Positions 24,754 through 32,981 of a stretch of DNA of 64,000 nt are shown here, in pieces. Under the pieces are notes generated by a model. It saw only the letters and a list, made by a program, of their open reading frames with translations, had not been told where the DNA came from and searched no databases. Both the position numbers and the translations under genes were made by a program. The stretch comes from Sphingomonas ginsenosidimutans (GTDB lineage Bacteria > Pseudomonadota > Alphaproteobacteria > Sphingomonadales > Sphingomonadaceae), in contig NZ_NWVD01000006.1 of NCBI RefSeq assembly GCF_002374835.1, positions 62,001 to 126,000 of the forward strand, read 5' to 3'. How positions within the stretch are numbered: position 1 is the stretch's first letter; every line of letters begins with the position of its first letter.

Positions 24754-27278
24754 GCCTTCACGCACAGGACGATCCACAGCTGCGCGCCGATCAGGAACGG
24801 CGGCTGCGCGCGGTGTGGGCGCCGCCGACCGGCTGGTTCGGGCGCTGGACCGACGTCAACAACAACCGCGTCGGCATCTGGTACACGCTGACCGCCTTCA
24901 CCTTCATGCTGTTCGCGGGCGTGCTGGCCCTCATCATGCGCACGCAGCTGGCCGCGCCGGGCAACGACCTCGTTTCCGCATCGACGTTCAACCAGCTGTT
25001 CACGCTGCACGGCTCGATGATGATGTTCCTGTTCGCGGTGCCGATGTTCGAGGCGGTGGCGGTGATCCTGCTGCCGCAGCTGCTGGGCGCGCGCGACCTG
25101 CCGTTCCCGCGGCTGTCGGCGTTCGGTTACTGGAGCTTCCTGATCGGCGGGGTGTTCGTCGGCGGATCGATCTTCTTCAACGTCGCGCCCGACGGCGGCT
25201 GGTTCATGTATCCGCCGTTCACGACGCGCACCGACCTGTCCGGGCTGGGCGCCGATATCTGGATGCTGGGCCTCAGCTTCATCGAGGTATCGTCGGTCGC
25301 CGCGGCGGTGGAGCTGATCGTCGGCGTGCTCAAGACGCGCCCGCCGGGGATGCGGCTGAACCTGATGCCGCTCTACGCCTGGTACATCCTGGTCGTGGCG
25401 GTGATGATCCTGTTCGCCTTCCCGCCGCTGATCGCCGGGGACATCTTGTTCGAGATGGAGCGGCTGCTCGGCTGGCCGTTCTTCGACGCGGCGAAGGGCG
25501 GCGACGCGATCCTGTGGCAGCACCTGTTCTGGATCTTCGGCCACCCGGAGGTCTATATCGTCTTCCTTCCCTCGATCGCGCTGTTCGCGATGATGGTGCC
25601 GACCTTCGCGCAGCGCCACCTGCTGGGCTATCCGTGGATCGTGCTGGCGGCAGTGGGAACGGCGTTCCTGTCGTTCGGCCTGTGGGTGCACCACATGTTC
25701 ACCACCGGGCTGCCCAAGATCAGCCTGGCGTTCTTCTCCGCCGCGTCCGAAGCGGTGGCGATCCCCACCGGCATCCAGATCTTTGTGTTCATCGCCACGA
25801 TGTGGGCCGGGCGCGTCACTTGGTCGACGCCGCTGCTCTATGCCTTCGGTTCGATCGCGATCTTCGTCATCGGCGGGCTGACCGGGGTGATGGTAGCGAT
25901 CGCGCCGTTCGACTGGCAGGCGCACGACACCTATTTCATTGTCGCGCACCTGCATTACGTGCTGATCGGCGGGACGCTGATCCCGCTGATGGGCGGGCTG
26001 TATTATTACTGGCCGCTCATTACCGGAAAGAAGCTGTCCGACCGGGTCGGGCGCACCGCCTTCTGGTTCCAGTTCGTCGGCGCGAACCTGACGTTCTTCC
26101 CGATGCATTTCTCCGGACTGATGGGGATGCCGCGGCGCGTGTTCACCTATCCGGCGGAGCTGGGGGTGGGCGGGCTCAACATGGCGTCGACGATCGGGTC
26201 ATACGTGTTCGCGGTCGGCGTGCTGCTGGTGTGCGTCGACCTGGCGCGCAGCCCGTGGCGGCAGAAATCGCCGCGCAACCCGTGGAACGCCGGCACGCTG
26301 GAATGGCTGGCGCACCCGGATGACGAGGATTGGGGCATCCGCTCCGTCCCGCTCATCACCAGCCGCTATCCTATCTGGGACCAGAAGAACTTCGTGCGCA
26401 ACGTCGACGAAGGGCGCTTCTTCCTGCCCGATGCGCAGGAGGGGCGGCGCGAGACGATCATCACCAGCGTGCTCGACGCGCGCCCGGTGCAGGTGATCCG
26501 GCTGGGCACGCCGAGCGCCAAGCCGATGGTCACCGCCGTCGCGCTGGGCAGCGTGTTCATCCTGACCACCTATCACCTCTATTGGGCGGCGCTGGCGGGG
26601 GCGGTGGCGACGCTGGCGATGGTGCTGTGGTGGCTGTGGACCGGCACCGCGGAAATCCCGGAGAAGGAAGAGAAGTCGATCGGCCACGGGCTGACCGTGC
26701 CGCTCTATTGCTCCGGCGGGTCGTCGGCGGGGTGGTGGGCGATGTTCATCACGATGATGGCGGATGCGACGGCCTTCTCGGGCCTCGTCTTCGGCTATTA
26801 TTTCTTCTGGACCCGTCATGACGATTTCCCGCCGGGCGGCCCGGGGCTGGACGGGCCGGGGGCGTTCTGGCCGATGGTGGCGCTGGCGGTCACGCTGGCG
26901 TCCTGGGCGATGACGGTCGCGGCGCGCGAACTGAACGCGCGCGGCGCGGAGGGAGCGGCGCGCGGGCTGCTGGGCGCGGGCGCGATCGCGTCGCTGGCGG
27001 CGATCGGTGCGGGGCTGGCGGGGCCGATGACGACGGGGCTGGAACCCTCGCTCCACGTCTATCCCGCGATCGTGTGGACGCTGGTGATCTGGACCGTCGC
27101 GCACAATGGCGTCGGCGCGATCATGCAGCTGTACACGCTGGCGCGCAGCATCGCCGGGCGGATGACCCCGCGCTACGACGCCGATGTCCGCAACATCACC
27201 GTCTATCACCATTTCATGGCGCTGACCGCGATCGTCACCTACGCCACGATCGGGCTGTTTCCGGGGGCGGGATCGTGA
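24750..27278 (+). CDS. ctaD: Cytochrome c oxidase subunits I and III, fused
   Basis: 842-residue fusion. Residues about 1-560 are subunit I: haem a His in LHGSMMMFLF, the CuB His-Tyr pair in GHPEVYIVFLPS, HH in WVHHMFTTG and the haem ligands in HDTYFIVAHLHYVL. Residues about 600-842 are a subunit III-like domain (GWWAMFITMMADATAFSGLVFGYYF). It reduces O2 to water and pumps protons in the inner membrane. The ATG overlaps the ctaC stop (ATGA). I-III fusions occur in several caa3-type operons; no separate ctaE is needed here. Confidence 0.93.
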   Translation: MSLHAQDDPQLRADQERRLRAVWAPPTGWFGRWTDVNNNRVGIWYTLTAFTFMLFAGVLALIMRTQLAAPGNDLVSASTFNQLFTLHGSMMMFLFAVPMFEAVAVILLPQLLGARDLPFPRLSAFGYWSFLIGGVFVGGSIFFNVAPDGGWFMYPPFTTRTDLSGLGADIWMLGLSFIEVSSVAAAVELIVGVLKTRPPGMRLNLMPLYAWYILVVAVMILFAFPPLIAGDILFEMERLLGWPFFDAAKGGDAILWQHLFWIFGHPEVYIVFLPSIALFAMMVPTFAQRHLLGYPWIVLAAVGTAFLSFGLWVHHMFTTGLPKISLAFFSAASEAVAIPTGIQIFVFIATMWAGRVTWSTPLLYAFGSIAIFVIGGLTGVMVAIAPFDWQAHDTYFIVAHLHYVLIGGTLIPLMGGLYYYWPLITGKKLSDRVGRTAFWFQFVGANLTFFPMHFSGLMGMPRRVFTYPAELGVGGLNMASTIGSYVFAVGVLLVCVDLARSPWRQKSPRNPWNAGTLEWLAHPDDEDWGIRSVPLITSRYPIWDQKNFVRNVDEGRFFLPDAQEGRRETIITSVLDARPVQVIRLGTPSAKPMVTAVALGSVFILTTYHLYWAALAGAVATLAMVLWWLWTGTAEIPEKEEKSIGHGLTVPLYCSGGSSAGWWAMFITMMADATAFSGLVFGYYFFWTRHDDFPPGGPGLDGPGAFWPMVALAVTLASWAMTVAARELNARGAEGAARGLLGAGAIASLAAIGAGLAGPMTTGLEPSLHVYPAIVWTLVIWTVAHNGVGAIMQLYTLARSIAGRMTPRYDADVRNITVYHHFMALTAIVTYATIGLFPGAGS

Positions 27279-27697
27279 AGAACGAGAGTCCGCCCCACGA
27301 AAGCCGGGAGGGCGACCGCCCCCGCGGCCTGCGCGCCCGCATCCTGGCGCTGCGCGTCACATTGTGGACGCTGATCGTGCCGCCGACCGTCTGGGCGGTG
27401 CATTTCCTGTTCTGTTACCTGTGGGTGTCGGTCAGTTGCGCGAAGCTGGGGCAGTTCCCGCGCTTCACCACCGCGTTCGTGATCGGCACGGGCGCGGCGC
27501 TGGCGATCATCGTCGCGGCCGGCGCGATCGCCTGGGTCCAGTCGCGCACCCCCGGCGACCCGCCCCCGCATGATGAGGGCACGGATATCGACCGGCTGCG
27601 CTTCATCGCCAAGTCGACACTGCTGCTGGCGGGGCTGAGCTTCGTCGCGGTGGTGTTCACCGCCGCGCCGGCGCTGATGCTGACGGACTGCCGGTGA
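27275..27697 (+). CDS. Hypothetical oxidase-operon membrane protein
   Basis: 140-residue protein with about three transmembrane helices (LIVPPTVWAVHFLFCYLWV, FVIGTGAALAIIVAAGAIAW, LLLAGLSFVAVVFTAAPAL) and charged termini. Starts with GTG overlapping the previous stop (GTGA). It stands between the oxidase structural gene and ctaG, so an assembly or accessory-subunit role is likely, but no family is recognised with certainty. Confidence 0.75.
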   Translation: MKNESPPHESREGDRPRGLRARILALRVTLWTLIVPPTVWAVHFLFCYLWVSVSCAKLGQFPRFTTAFVIGTGAALAIIVAAGAIAWVQSRTPGDPPPHDEGTDIDRLRFIAKSTLLLAGLSFVAVVFTAAPALMLTDCR

Positions 27698-28251
27698 GCG
27701 CGGCGGGCTGGATCGTCGCCGCGCTGTCGGCGGTGCTGGCGGTCGCCGGGCTGGGGATGACCGGGCATATGATGGCGCATATGGCCGCCGTCGCGATCGC
27801 CGCGCCGCTGATCGCGCTCGGCGCGCCCGCGCGCGGCGGATCGGCGGGCGCGCCGCTGGGCTGGGCGATGGCGGAGTTCGCGATCGTCTGGGCGTGGCAC
27901 GCGCCCGCGCTGCGCGCGCTGGCCGACGCGCATCTCGCGGTCGCGCTGGTCGAACAGGCGCTGTTTCTGGGCGTCGGCATCGCGCTGTGGCGATCGGCGC
28001 TGGCGCAGCCGGCGGCGGGGGTGGCGGCGCTGTTGGTCACGTCGATGCACATGACGCTGCTGGGCGTGCTGATCGGGCTGGCGGGCCGGCCGCTGTACAT
28101 GATGATGGCGATGCACCCCGCACCGGGGCTGGACGCGCTGGCCGACCAGGCGCTGGGCGGGGTGGTGATGCTGGTGGTGGGCGGCGCGAGTTACTGCCTG
28201 GGCGGGCTGTGGCTGCTCGGCACGATCCTGAAAGGACGCAGGGCGGCATGA
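27694..28251 (+). CDS. ctaG: CtaG-type (caa3) oxidase assembly protein
   Basis: 185-residue polytopic membrane protein matching the caa3_CtaG type (the Bacillus kind, unrelated to Cox11). Histidines and methionines line the helices: GLGMTGHMMAHMAAV, IVWAWHAPALRALA, TSMHMTLLGVLIGLAGRPLY, MAMHPAPGLDALADQALGG. These are likely copper ligands for CuB or CuA insertion. GTG start overlapping the preceding stop. Shorter than typical CtaG (about 250-300), with fewer helices at the N-terminus. Confidence 0.82.
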   Translation: MSAAGWIVAALSAVLAVAGLGMTGHMMAHMAAVAIAAPLIALGAPARGGSAGAPLGWAMAEFAIVWAWHAPALRALADAHLAVALVEQALFLGVGIALWRSALAQPAAGVAALLVTSMHMTLLGVLIGLAGRPLYMMMAMHPAPGLDALADQALGGVVMLVVGGASYCLGGLWLLGTILKGRRAA

Positions 28252-29333
28252 CGATCCGGCTGACGTGGAAGCGTATCGCGGCCGTCCTGGCGGGGCTGGC
28301 GGCGGCGGGGCTGCTGTTCGCCTGGTCGGGCATCTTCAACATCGCCGCCTCGTCCGGGCATTGGGCGATCAGCGACTGGTTCCTGCACTGGACGATGCGC
28401 AATTCGGTGAAGACCCACGCCTGGTTCGATTCACCCGAGGATGTGATCGCCACCGACGGCCAGCTGGTCAGCGCGGCGGGGCATTTCGCCGCCGCCTGCG
28501 CCACCTGCCACGGCGCGCCGGGGCAGCGCCCGTCGCCGGTGATGCAGAAGGCGACGCCGCCCGCGCCCGACCTGACCGACGCGGCGCTGAAGGACAAATG
28601 GACCGACGCGCAGTTGTTCTACATCCTGCGCCACGGGGTGAAGTTCACCGGGATGCCCGCCTGGGGCGCGGCGGGCCGCGACGACGAGATCCGGCGGATG
28701 GTCGCGTTCCTGCGCCGCCTGCCGGCGCTGTCGCCCGCGCAATATCGCGCGCTCAGCGGGATGGCGACGGGGGCGGGCACCACCGACCCGCGCGCGCTGG
28801 GCGGCGATGTGCTGGCGGGCTGCGTCGCGTGCCACGGCGCCGACGGGCGCGGGCGCGGGCAGGGCGACATACCGGTGCTGGGCGGGCAGGACCCGCGCTA
28901 TCTGGAACGGGCGCTGCGCGATTACGCGAGCGGCGCGCGCGCCAGCGCGGTGATGGCCAACGCCGCCGCGACGCTGACGCCGGAGGACCGGCGCGCGCTG
29001 GCGCGGCATTTCGCGGCGCTGCCGGGGCTGGGCGATGCCGTTCCCGCCGGTGGCGACGAGCGTGTGCGCACGATCGTGACGCGCGGTCTGCCCGAACGTC
29101 AGCTGCCCGCCTGCGCCGGCTGTCACGCGCCGGGCAAGGCGCAGCCGGTGCTCGCCGGGCAGCGCGCATCCTATCTGGCGCAGCGGCTGCGGCAGTGGCG
29201 GCACGACGACAAGACGATCGACGCGCGCCAGCCGCAGGACGCGATGGCGGTAATCGCGCGGCGCATCCCGGACGACATGGTCGAGCCGCTCGCGCGCTAT
29301 TTCGCGGGGGCCGAGGCGCCGCTTCGGCGCTAG
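28248..29333 (+). CDS. Triheme c-type cytochrome
   Basis: 361-residue periplasmic, membrane-anchored cytochrome with one N-terminal helix (IAAVLAGLAAAGLLFAWSG). Three haem c motifs are seen: ACATCHGAPG (about residue 85), GCVACHGADG (about 190) and ACAGCHAPGK (about 288). The first domain resembles cytochromes that accept electrons from alcohol/aldehyde or quinol dehydrogenases; the other two resemble a diheme cytochrome c4-like pair. It probably delivers electrons to the oxidase encoded upstream. ATG overlaps the ctaG stop (ATGA); last gene of the operon. Confidence 0.87.
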   Translation: MTIRLTWKRIAAVLAGLAAAGLLFAWSGIFNIAASSGHWAISDWFLHWTMRNSVKTHAWFDSPEDVIATDGQLVSAAGHFAAACATCHGAPGQRPSPVMQKATPPAPDLTDAALKDKWTDAQLFYILRHGVKFTGMPAWGAAGRDDEIRRMVAFLRRLPALSPAQYRALSGMATGAGTTDPRALGGDVLAGCVACHGADGRGRGQGDIPVLGGQDPRYLERALRDYASGARASAVMANAAATLTPEDRRALARHFAALPGLGDAVPAGGDERVRTIVTRGLPERQLPACAGCHAPGKAQPVLAGQRASYLAQRLRQWRHDDKTIDARQPQDAMAVIARRIPDDMVEPLARYFAGAEAPLRR

Positions 29334-29355
29334 GCCGATCCTCTCTCCAACCAAA

Positions 29356-29437
29356 CGTCATCCCGGCGAAAGCCGGGATCTCCCGGAGATGGCGCGCCGC
29401 AGGAGCCGCATGAGGCCCCGGCCTTCGCCGGGGCGAC
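29356..29437. repeat. Family A dispersed inverted repeat, copy 3
   Basis: CGTCATCCCGGCGAAAGCCG at the left and CGGCCTTCGCCGGGGCGACG at the right, just past the oxidase operon. The rest of the 29.33-29.86 kb gap holds the putative NrdR boxes and the nrdA promoter; I see no protein gene in it. Confidence 0.85.
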
Positions 29438-29655
29438 GTGTCGTGCGGCGGGGTCATGTCCGTGCGGCCCGCCGTATCGCAGCGCCGGTTGGCCGCGGGA
29501 TGAAAATATTTTTGTTCGCGTGACGTTCTCTTGCAATCGGCGAACCCCGCGGAAGTCCGTGCGTCGCTGACTCCGCGCGACGGCGATGGCGCGCCGTTCG
29601 GTGCGTAAGGTCCGGTAACGGCCATTTTTACCGACTTGCCTGCCCCGCCGATCTG

Positions 29656-29701
29656 CCACAATCTGTAGAGGTTCGGTTCGGGGGCGAACCCAAGTTATGG
29701 T
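29656..29701 (+). promoter_or_regulatory. Putative tandem NrdR boxes upstream of nrdA
   Basis: CCACAATCTGTAGA (29656-29669) and ACCCAAGTTATGGT (29688-29701) match the NrdR consensus ACACWATATMTTGT-like pattern at about 9 and 10 of 14 positions. Their starts are 32 bp apart, three helical turns, the usual spacing of tandem NrdR boxes. NrdR represses ribonucleotide reductase genes. A hairpin GGTTCG-GGGG-CGAACC lies between and partly within them. Confidence 0.5.
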
Positions 29702-29857
29702 AGAACGGCGTCGGCGGCCCCATATCGGGGTCACGCGCGGAGGCCGCCGCCGGGATGACCGGCGATCACGGTTTGTTCTCAACGGTTTGCCCTGTTAGAG
29801 TCGGTGCTTCGTCATCGATTCGCCGGAACGGTACGGGAACGCGGGAGCGGTGCGAAC

Positions 29858-31753
29858 ATGGATTTCAGAGGGACGGACGGCGAGGCGATGACCACCGACA
29901 CGATCGAGGCGGCGACCGCGGGTGACGCCGCCGCAGAGGCGACCAAGGGCGCGCTGGGCAAGCCCTATCCGGTCGAGGTTGATCACGGGCGCGACGCGCT
30001 CCTGACCGATTTCGGCAAGGAGACGCTGAAGGACCGCTATCTCCTGCCGGGCGAAAGCTTCCAGGACCTGTTCGTGCGCGTCGCCAGCGCCTATGCCGAC
30101 GATGCGGCGCATGCGCAGCGCATCTACGATTACATCTCGAAACTGTGGTTCATGCCGGCGACGCCGGTGCTGTCGAACGGCGGCACCGGGCGCGGGCTGC
30201 CGATCAGCTGCTACCTCAATTCGGTGCCCGACAGCCTGAACGGCATCGTCGACACCTGGAACGAGAATGTCTGGCTCGCCTCGCGCGGGGGCGGGATCGG
30301 CACCTATTGGGGCAATGTGCGCGGTATTGGCGAGCCGGTCGGCCTCAATGGCAAGACCAGCGGGATCATCCCGTTCGTGCGCGTGATGGACAGCCTGACG
30401 CTCGCCATCTCGCAAGGCTCGCTGCGCCGCGGTTCGGCGGCCTGCTACCTCGACATCTCGCATCCCGAGATCGAGGAATTTCTCGAGATCCGCAAGCCGT
30501 CGGGCGATTTCAACCGCAAGGCGCTGAACCTCCACCACGGCGTGCTGATCCCCGACGCCTTCATGGAAGCGGTGCGCGACGGCGCCGAATGGGAGCTGAA
30601 GAGCCCCAAGGACCAGACCGTGCGCGGCAAGGTGGATGCGCGCGCGCTGTTCCAGAAGCTGGTCGAAACCCGGCTGGCGACCGGCGAGCCGTACATCGTC
30701 TTCGCCGACCATGTGAACAATTCCATGCCCCGGCATCACCGCGAGCTGGGGCTGAAGGTGTCGACGTCGAACCTGTGCAGCGAGATCACGCTGCCCACCG
30801 GCCGCGACCATCTGGGCAACGATCGCACCGCAGTGTGCTGCCTGTCGTCGCTCAACCTGGAAACCTGGGACGAGTGGAAGGACGAGAAGGGCTTCATCGA
30901 GGATGTGATGCGCTTCCTCGACAACGTGCTGCAGGACTACATCGACCGCCACGAACCGGGGATGGAGCGTGCCGCCTATTCCGCCGCGCGCGAGCGGTCG
31001 GTCGGACTGGGGGTGATGGGTTTCCACTCCTTCCTCCAGGCGCGCGGGCTGCCGTTCGAAGGCGCGATGGCCAAGAGCTGGAACCTGCGGATGTTCAAGC
31101 ACATCAACGCGCAGGTGAACCAGGCGTCGATGACGCTCGCGGCGGAGCGCGGGCCGTGCCCCGACGCCGCCGACGTCGGCGTGATGGAGCGGTTCTCGTG
31201 CAAGATGGCGATCGCGCCGACCGCGTCGATCAGCATCATCTGCGGCGGGACCAGCGCGTGCATCGAGCCGATCCCGGCGAACATCTACACCCACAAGACG
31301 CTGTCGGGCAGCTTCGCGGTCAAGAACCCGTATCTGGAAAAGCTCCTGTCCGAAAAGTCGAAGAATTCCGACGCGGTGTGGAATTCGATCCTGGAGCATG
31401 GCGGCTCGGTCCAGCACCTCGACTTCCTCAGCCAGGAAGAGAAGGATTGCTACAAGACCTCGTTCGAGATCGACCAGCGGTGGCTGCTGGAACTGGCCGG
31501 CGATCGCGCGCCGTTCATCGACCAGGCGCAGTCGCTCAACCTGTTCATCCCGGCGGACGTCGAGAAATGGGATCTCCTGATGCTCCATTTCCGCGCCTGG
31601 GAACTGGGCATCAAGTCGCTTTATTACCTGCGTTCCAAGTCGGTGCAGCGCGCCGGCTTCGCGGGCGGGGTGGAGAACGACAATACGATCGAGAAGCCGA
31701 AGTACGAATTCGGCGAGAGCACCGACTACGACGAATGCCTGGCGTGTCAGTGA
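29858..31753 (+). CDS. nrdA: Class Ia ribonucleotide reductase, alpha subunit
   Basis: 631-residue large subunit that reduces ribonucleoside diphosphates. Active-site features: first redox Cys in LPISCYLNSVPD, the central NLCSEI (thiyl Cys and Glu), CCLSSLNL, the radical-path tyrosines near SLYYLRSKS, and a C-terminal redox pair in ECLACQ. About 130 residues shorter than E. coli NrdA; the N-terminal ATP-cone is absent, so overall activity control by ATP/dATP must differ. ATG 29858 has GGGAGCGG upstream; MTTDTIEA at 29888 is an alternative. nrdB lies 1.2 kb downstream instead of adjacent. Confidence 0.95.
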   Translation: MDFRGTDGEAMTTDTIEAATAGDAAAEATKGALGKPYPVEVDHGRDALLTDFGKETLKDRYLLPGESFQDLFVRVASAYADDAAHAQRIYDYISKLWFMPATPVLSNGGTGRGLPISCYLNSVPDSLNGIVDTWNENVWLASRGGGIGTYWGNVRGIGEPVGLNGKTSGIIPFVRVMDSLTLAISQGSLRRGSAACYLDISHPEIEEFLEIRKPSGDFNRKALNLHHGVLIPDAFMEAVRDGAEWELKSPKDQTVRGKVDARALFQKLVETRLATGEPYIVFADHVNNSMPRHHRELGLKVSTSNLCSEITLPTGRDHLGNDRTAVCCLSSLNLETWDEWKDEKGFIEDVMRFLDNVLQDYIDRHEPGMERAAYSAARERSVGLGVMGFHSFLQARGLPFEGAMAKSWNLRMFKHINAQVNQASMTLAAERGPCPDAADVGVMERFSCKMAIAPTASISIICGGTSACIEPIPANIYTHKTLSGSFAVKNPYLEKLLSEKSKNSDAVWNSILEHGGSVQHLDFLSQEEKDCYKTSFEIDQRWLLELAGDRAPFIDQAQSLNLFIPADVEKWDLLMLHFRAWELGIKSLYYLRSKSVQRAGFAGGVENDNTIEKPKYEFGESTDYDECLACQ

Positions 31754-31800
31754 GGTGGCGGAGCGGTCGCATCTGACGGCCGACACCGGTGAGCGGGTCA

Positions 31801-31894
31801 CCCTCACCTTTCCGGCGTTGCGCGCCTCCCTCCCTCTCCCGTCGGGAGAGGGAAGGGGCCCGCCCGGCGCAGCCGGGTGGGAAGGGTGAGGGTG
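31801..31894. repeat. Family B repeat, copy 1
   Basis: Imperfect palindrome: CCCTCACCTTTCCGGC at the left, CTCTCCCGTCGGGAGAG in the centre, and GGGAAGGGTGAGGGTG at the right. It starts 47 bp past nrdA and ends about 20 bp before the DUF559 gene. Confidence 0.75.
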
Positions 31895-31912
31895 AGTAGG
31901 GGAGCAAAGACG

Positions 31913-32335
31913 GTGAGGCTTTACGATCACCAGCCCGCCGGCACCGTCGACCGCGCCCGGTCGCTACGTCGCGGCGCACCCGCTCCTGAACGGCGCCTGC
32001 TACGCGCGCTGCGTGCCGCCTTTCCGCATCTCAAATGGCGTCATCAGGCGCCGGTTGGACCCTATTTCGCCGACATGCTGTGTTTTTCGGAACGACTGGT
32101 GATCGAAGTGGACGGCGATACCCATGCCGATGCCGCGCCCTATGATGCGCGGCGCGACGCCATGCTGCGACAGGCAGGATTCCGCACGATCCGCTTCACC
32201 AACCGTGACGTGATGCAGAACATCGACGGCGTTGTGGCGTGCATCTCCTTCTCCCTGCGGGAGAAGGAAGGGGCCTATGCGCAGCATGGGGAGGCTGAGG
32301 GTGCCGCGGCCAAGGAAAAGGGCGTCGCGGCATGA
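31913..32335 (+). CDS. DUF559 domain (Vsr-like endonuclease fold) protein
   Basis: 140-residue DUF559 protein, a family with the restriction-endonuclease/Vsr-like fold. Motifs fit a PD-(D/E)xK-type core: RRLLRALRAAFP, WRHQAPVGPYFADMLC (acidic residue of the core), LVIEVDGDTH (E-x-D) and the DARRDAMLRQAGFRTIRFTN segment typical of the family. The GTG at 31913 follows AGGGGAG. The last 28 codons are made from family B repeat sequence. No cellular role is proven for DUF559. Its position between nrdA and nrdB, framed by repeats, suggests insertion as a unit. Confidence 0.82.
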   Translation: MRLYDHQPAGTVDRARSLRRGAPAPERRLLRALRAAFPHLKWRHQAPVGPYFADMLCFSERLVIEVDGDTHADAAPYDARRDAMLRQAGFRTIRFTNRDVMQNIDGVVACISFSLREKEGAYAQHGEAEGAAAKEKGVAA

Positions 32336-32398
32336 ACCGCGACGCCCTCACCCTTCCGGCCCTGCGGGCCTCCCTCCCTCTCCCGCCGGGAGAGGGAA
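32245..32398. repeat. Family B repeat, copies 2 and 3
   Basis: Two more family B units: 32245-32303 (TCTCCTTCTCCCTGCGGGAG ... GGCTGAGGGTG), which is translated as the DUF559 C-terminus, and 32342-32398 (CCCTCACCCTTCCGGCC ... CTCTCCCGCCGGGAGAG). Between them is the hairpin used as terminator of the opposing DUF2171 gene. Confidence 0.65.
32314..32347 (-). terminator. Rho-independent terminator of DUF2171 gene
   Basis: Minus strand: GGGCGTCGCGG-TTCATG-CCGCGACGCCC (perfect 11-bp stem) followed by TTTTCC. The DUF559 stop codon on the other strand lies inside the loop, so the two genes' ends are interlocked. Confidence 0.8.
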
Positions 32399-32406
32399 TG
32401 ACGCGG

Positions 32407-32658
32407 CTATTCCGCCTCTTCGAACATGTCCTGCGCGTTCTGCGCGGTCGCGGACAGGCGGACGGTGTCGCCCTCCACCTCGGCGACCAAGCCGAGCGGA
32501 ATATAGTGATGCCGGGCGCCCTGGCCGTCCTGCGTCTGCGGGCTGTCGTCCTTGGTCAGCTTGATGCGGTCGCCGTCGACATGGTCCACGGTGCCGACAT
32601 GCACGCCGTCCGCACCGATCACCTTGGCATGTTCCTTGATCTGGCTGGCATCGGCCAT
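32407..32658 (-). CDS. DUF2171 domain protein
   Basis: 83-residue protein with the DUF2171 pattern: SQIKEHAKVIGADGVHVGTVDHVDGDRIKL at residues 5-34, then HYIPLGLVAEVEGDTVRL. The fold is PRC-barrel-like; function unknown, often stress-associated in sphingomonads. The second of two close ATGs is chosen because AAGGAG lies 8 bases before it. It is transcribed against nrdA and nrdB. Confidence 0.82.
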   Translation of the reverse strand: MADASQIKEHAKVIGADGVHVGTVDHVDGDRIKLTKDDSPQTQDGQGARHHYIPLGLVAEVEGDTVRLSATAQNAQDMFEEAE

Positions 32659-32717
32659 CGTCATTCTCCTTCGGGGGTGTGTCCGCTGGCGCAACGCGCG
32701 GGACGGGAGTTGGTGGC

Positions 32718-32933
32718 ATGACGCTCGCCACGCTGCCGCTCGAAAGCGCGATCATGTTCGCGGTCGCCGCGGTGCTGGTGCTGGTCGGGCTGTGGCTGCT
32801 GCTGCAATTGCGCCACCCGCAGGGGCCGGCGCGCGTCTATGTCTATCGCATGGTCGGCGTCATGACCGTCGCGGGCGGCAGCACGCTGGCGATGAGCGCC
32901 TGGGCGATGTGGCAATGGAGCGCCGCCCCCTGA
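32718..32933 (+). CDS. Small two-helix membrane protein
   Basis: 71-residue protein with two hydrophobic helices (IMFAVAAVLVLVGLWLLLQL and VMTVAGGSTLAMSAWAMWQW) joined by a short basic loop. GGGAG lies 9 bases before the ATG. It ends 48 bp before nrdB, so it is probably in the nrdB transcript. No family recognised. Confidence 0.55.
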   Translation: MTLATLPLESAIMFAVAAVLVLVGLWLLLQLRHPQGPARVYVYRMVGVMTVAGGSTLAMSAWAMWQWSAAP

Positions 32934-32981
32934 TCGGCCGTTTCCTTCAAGACTTCCAGAGATTTACCCCGGAGTAGTTCG

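Noticed and set aside
29674..29692. tRNA-like GGTTCG ... GAACC upstream of nrdA
   Set aside because: A simple hairpin; no acceptor or anticodon stems and no GTTCRANYC arm.
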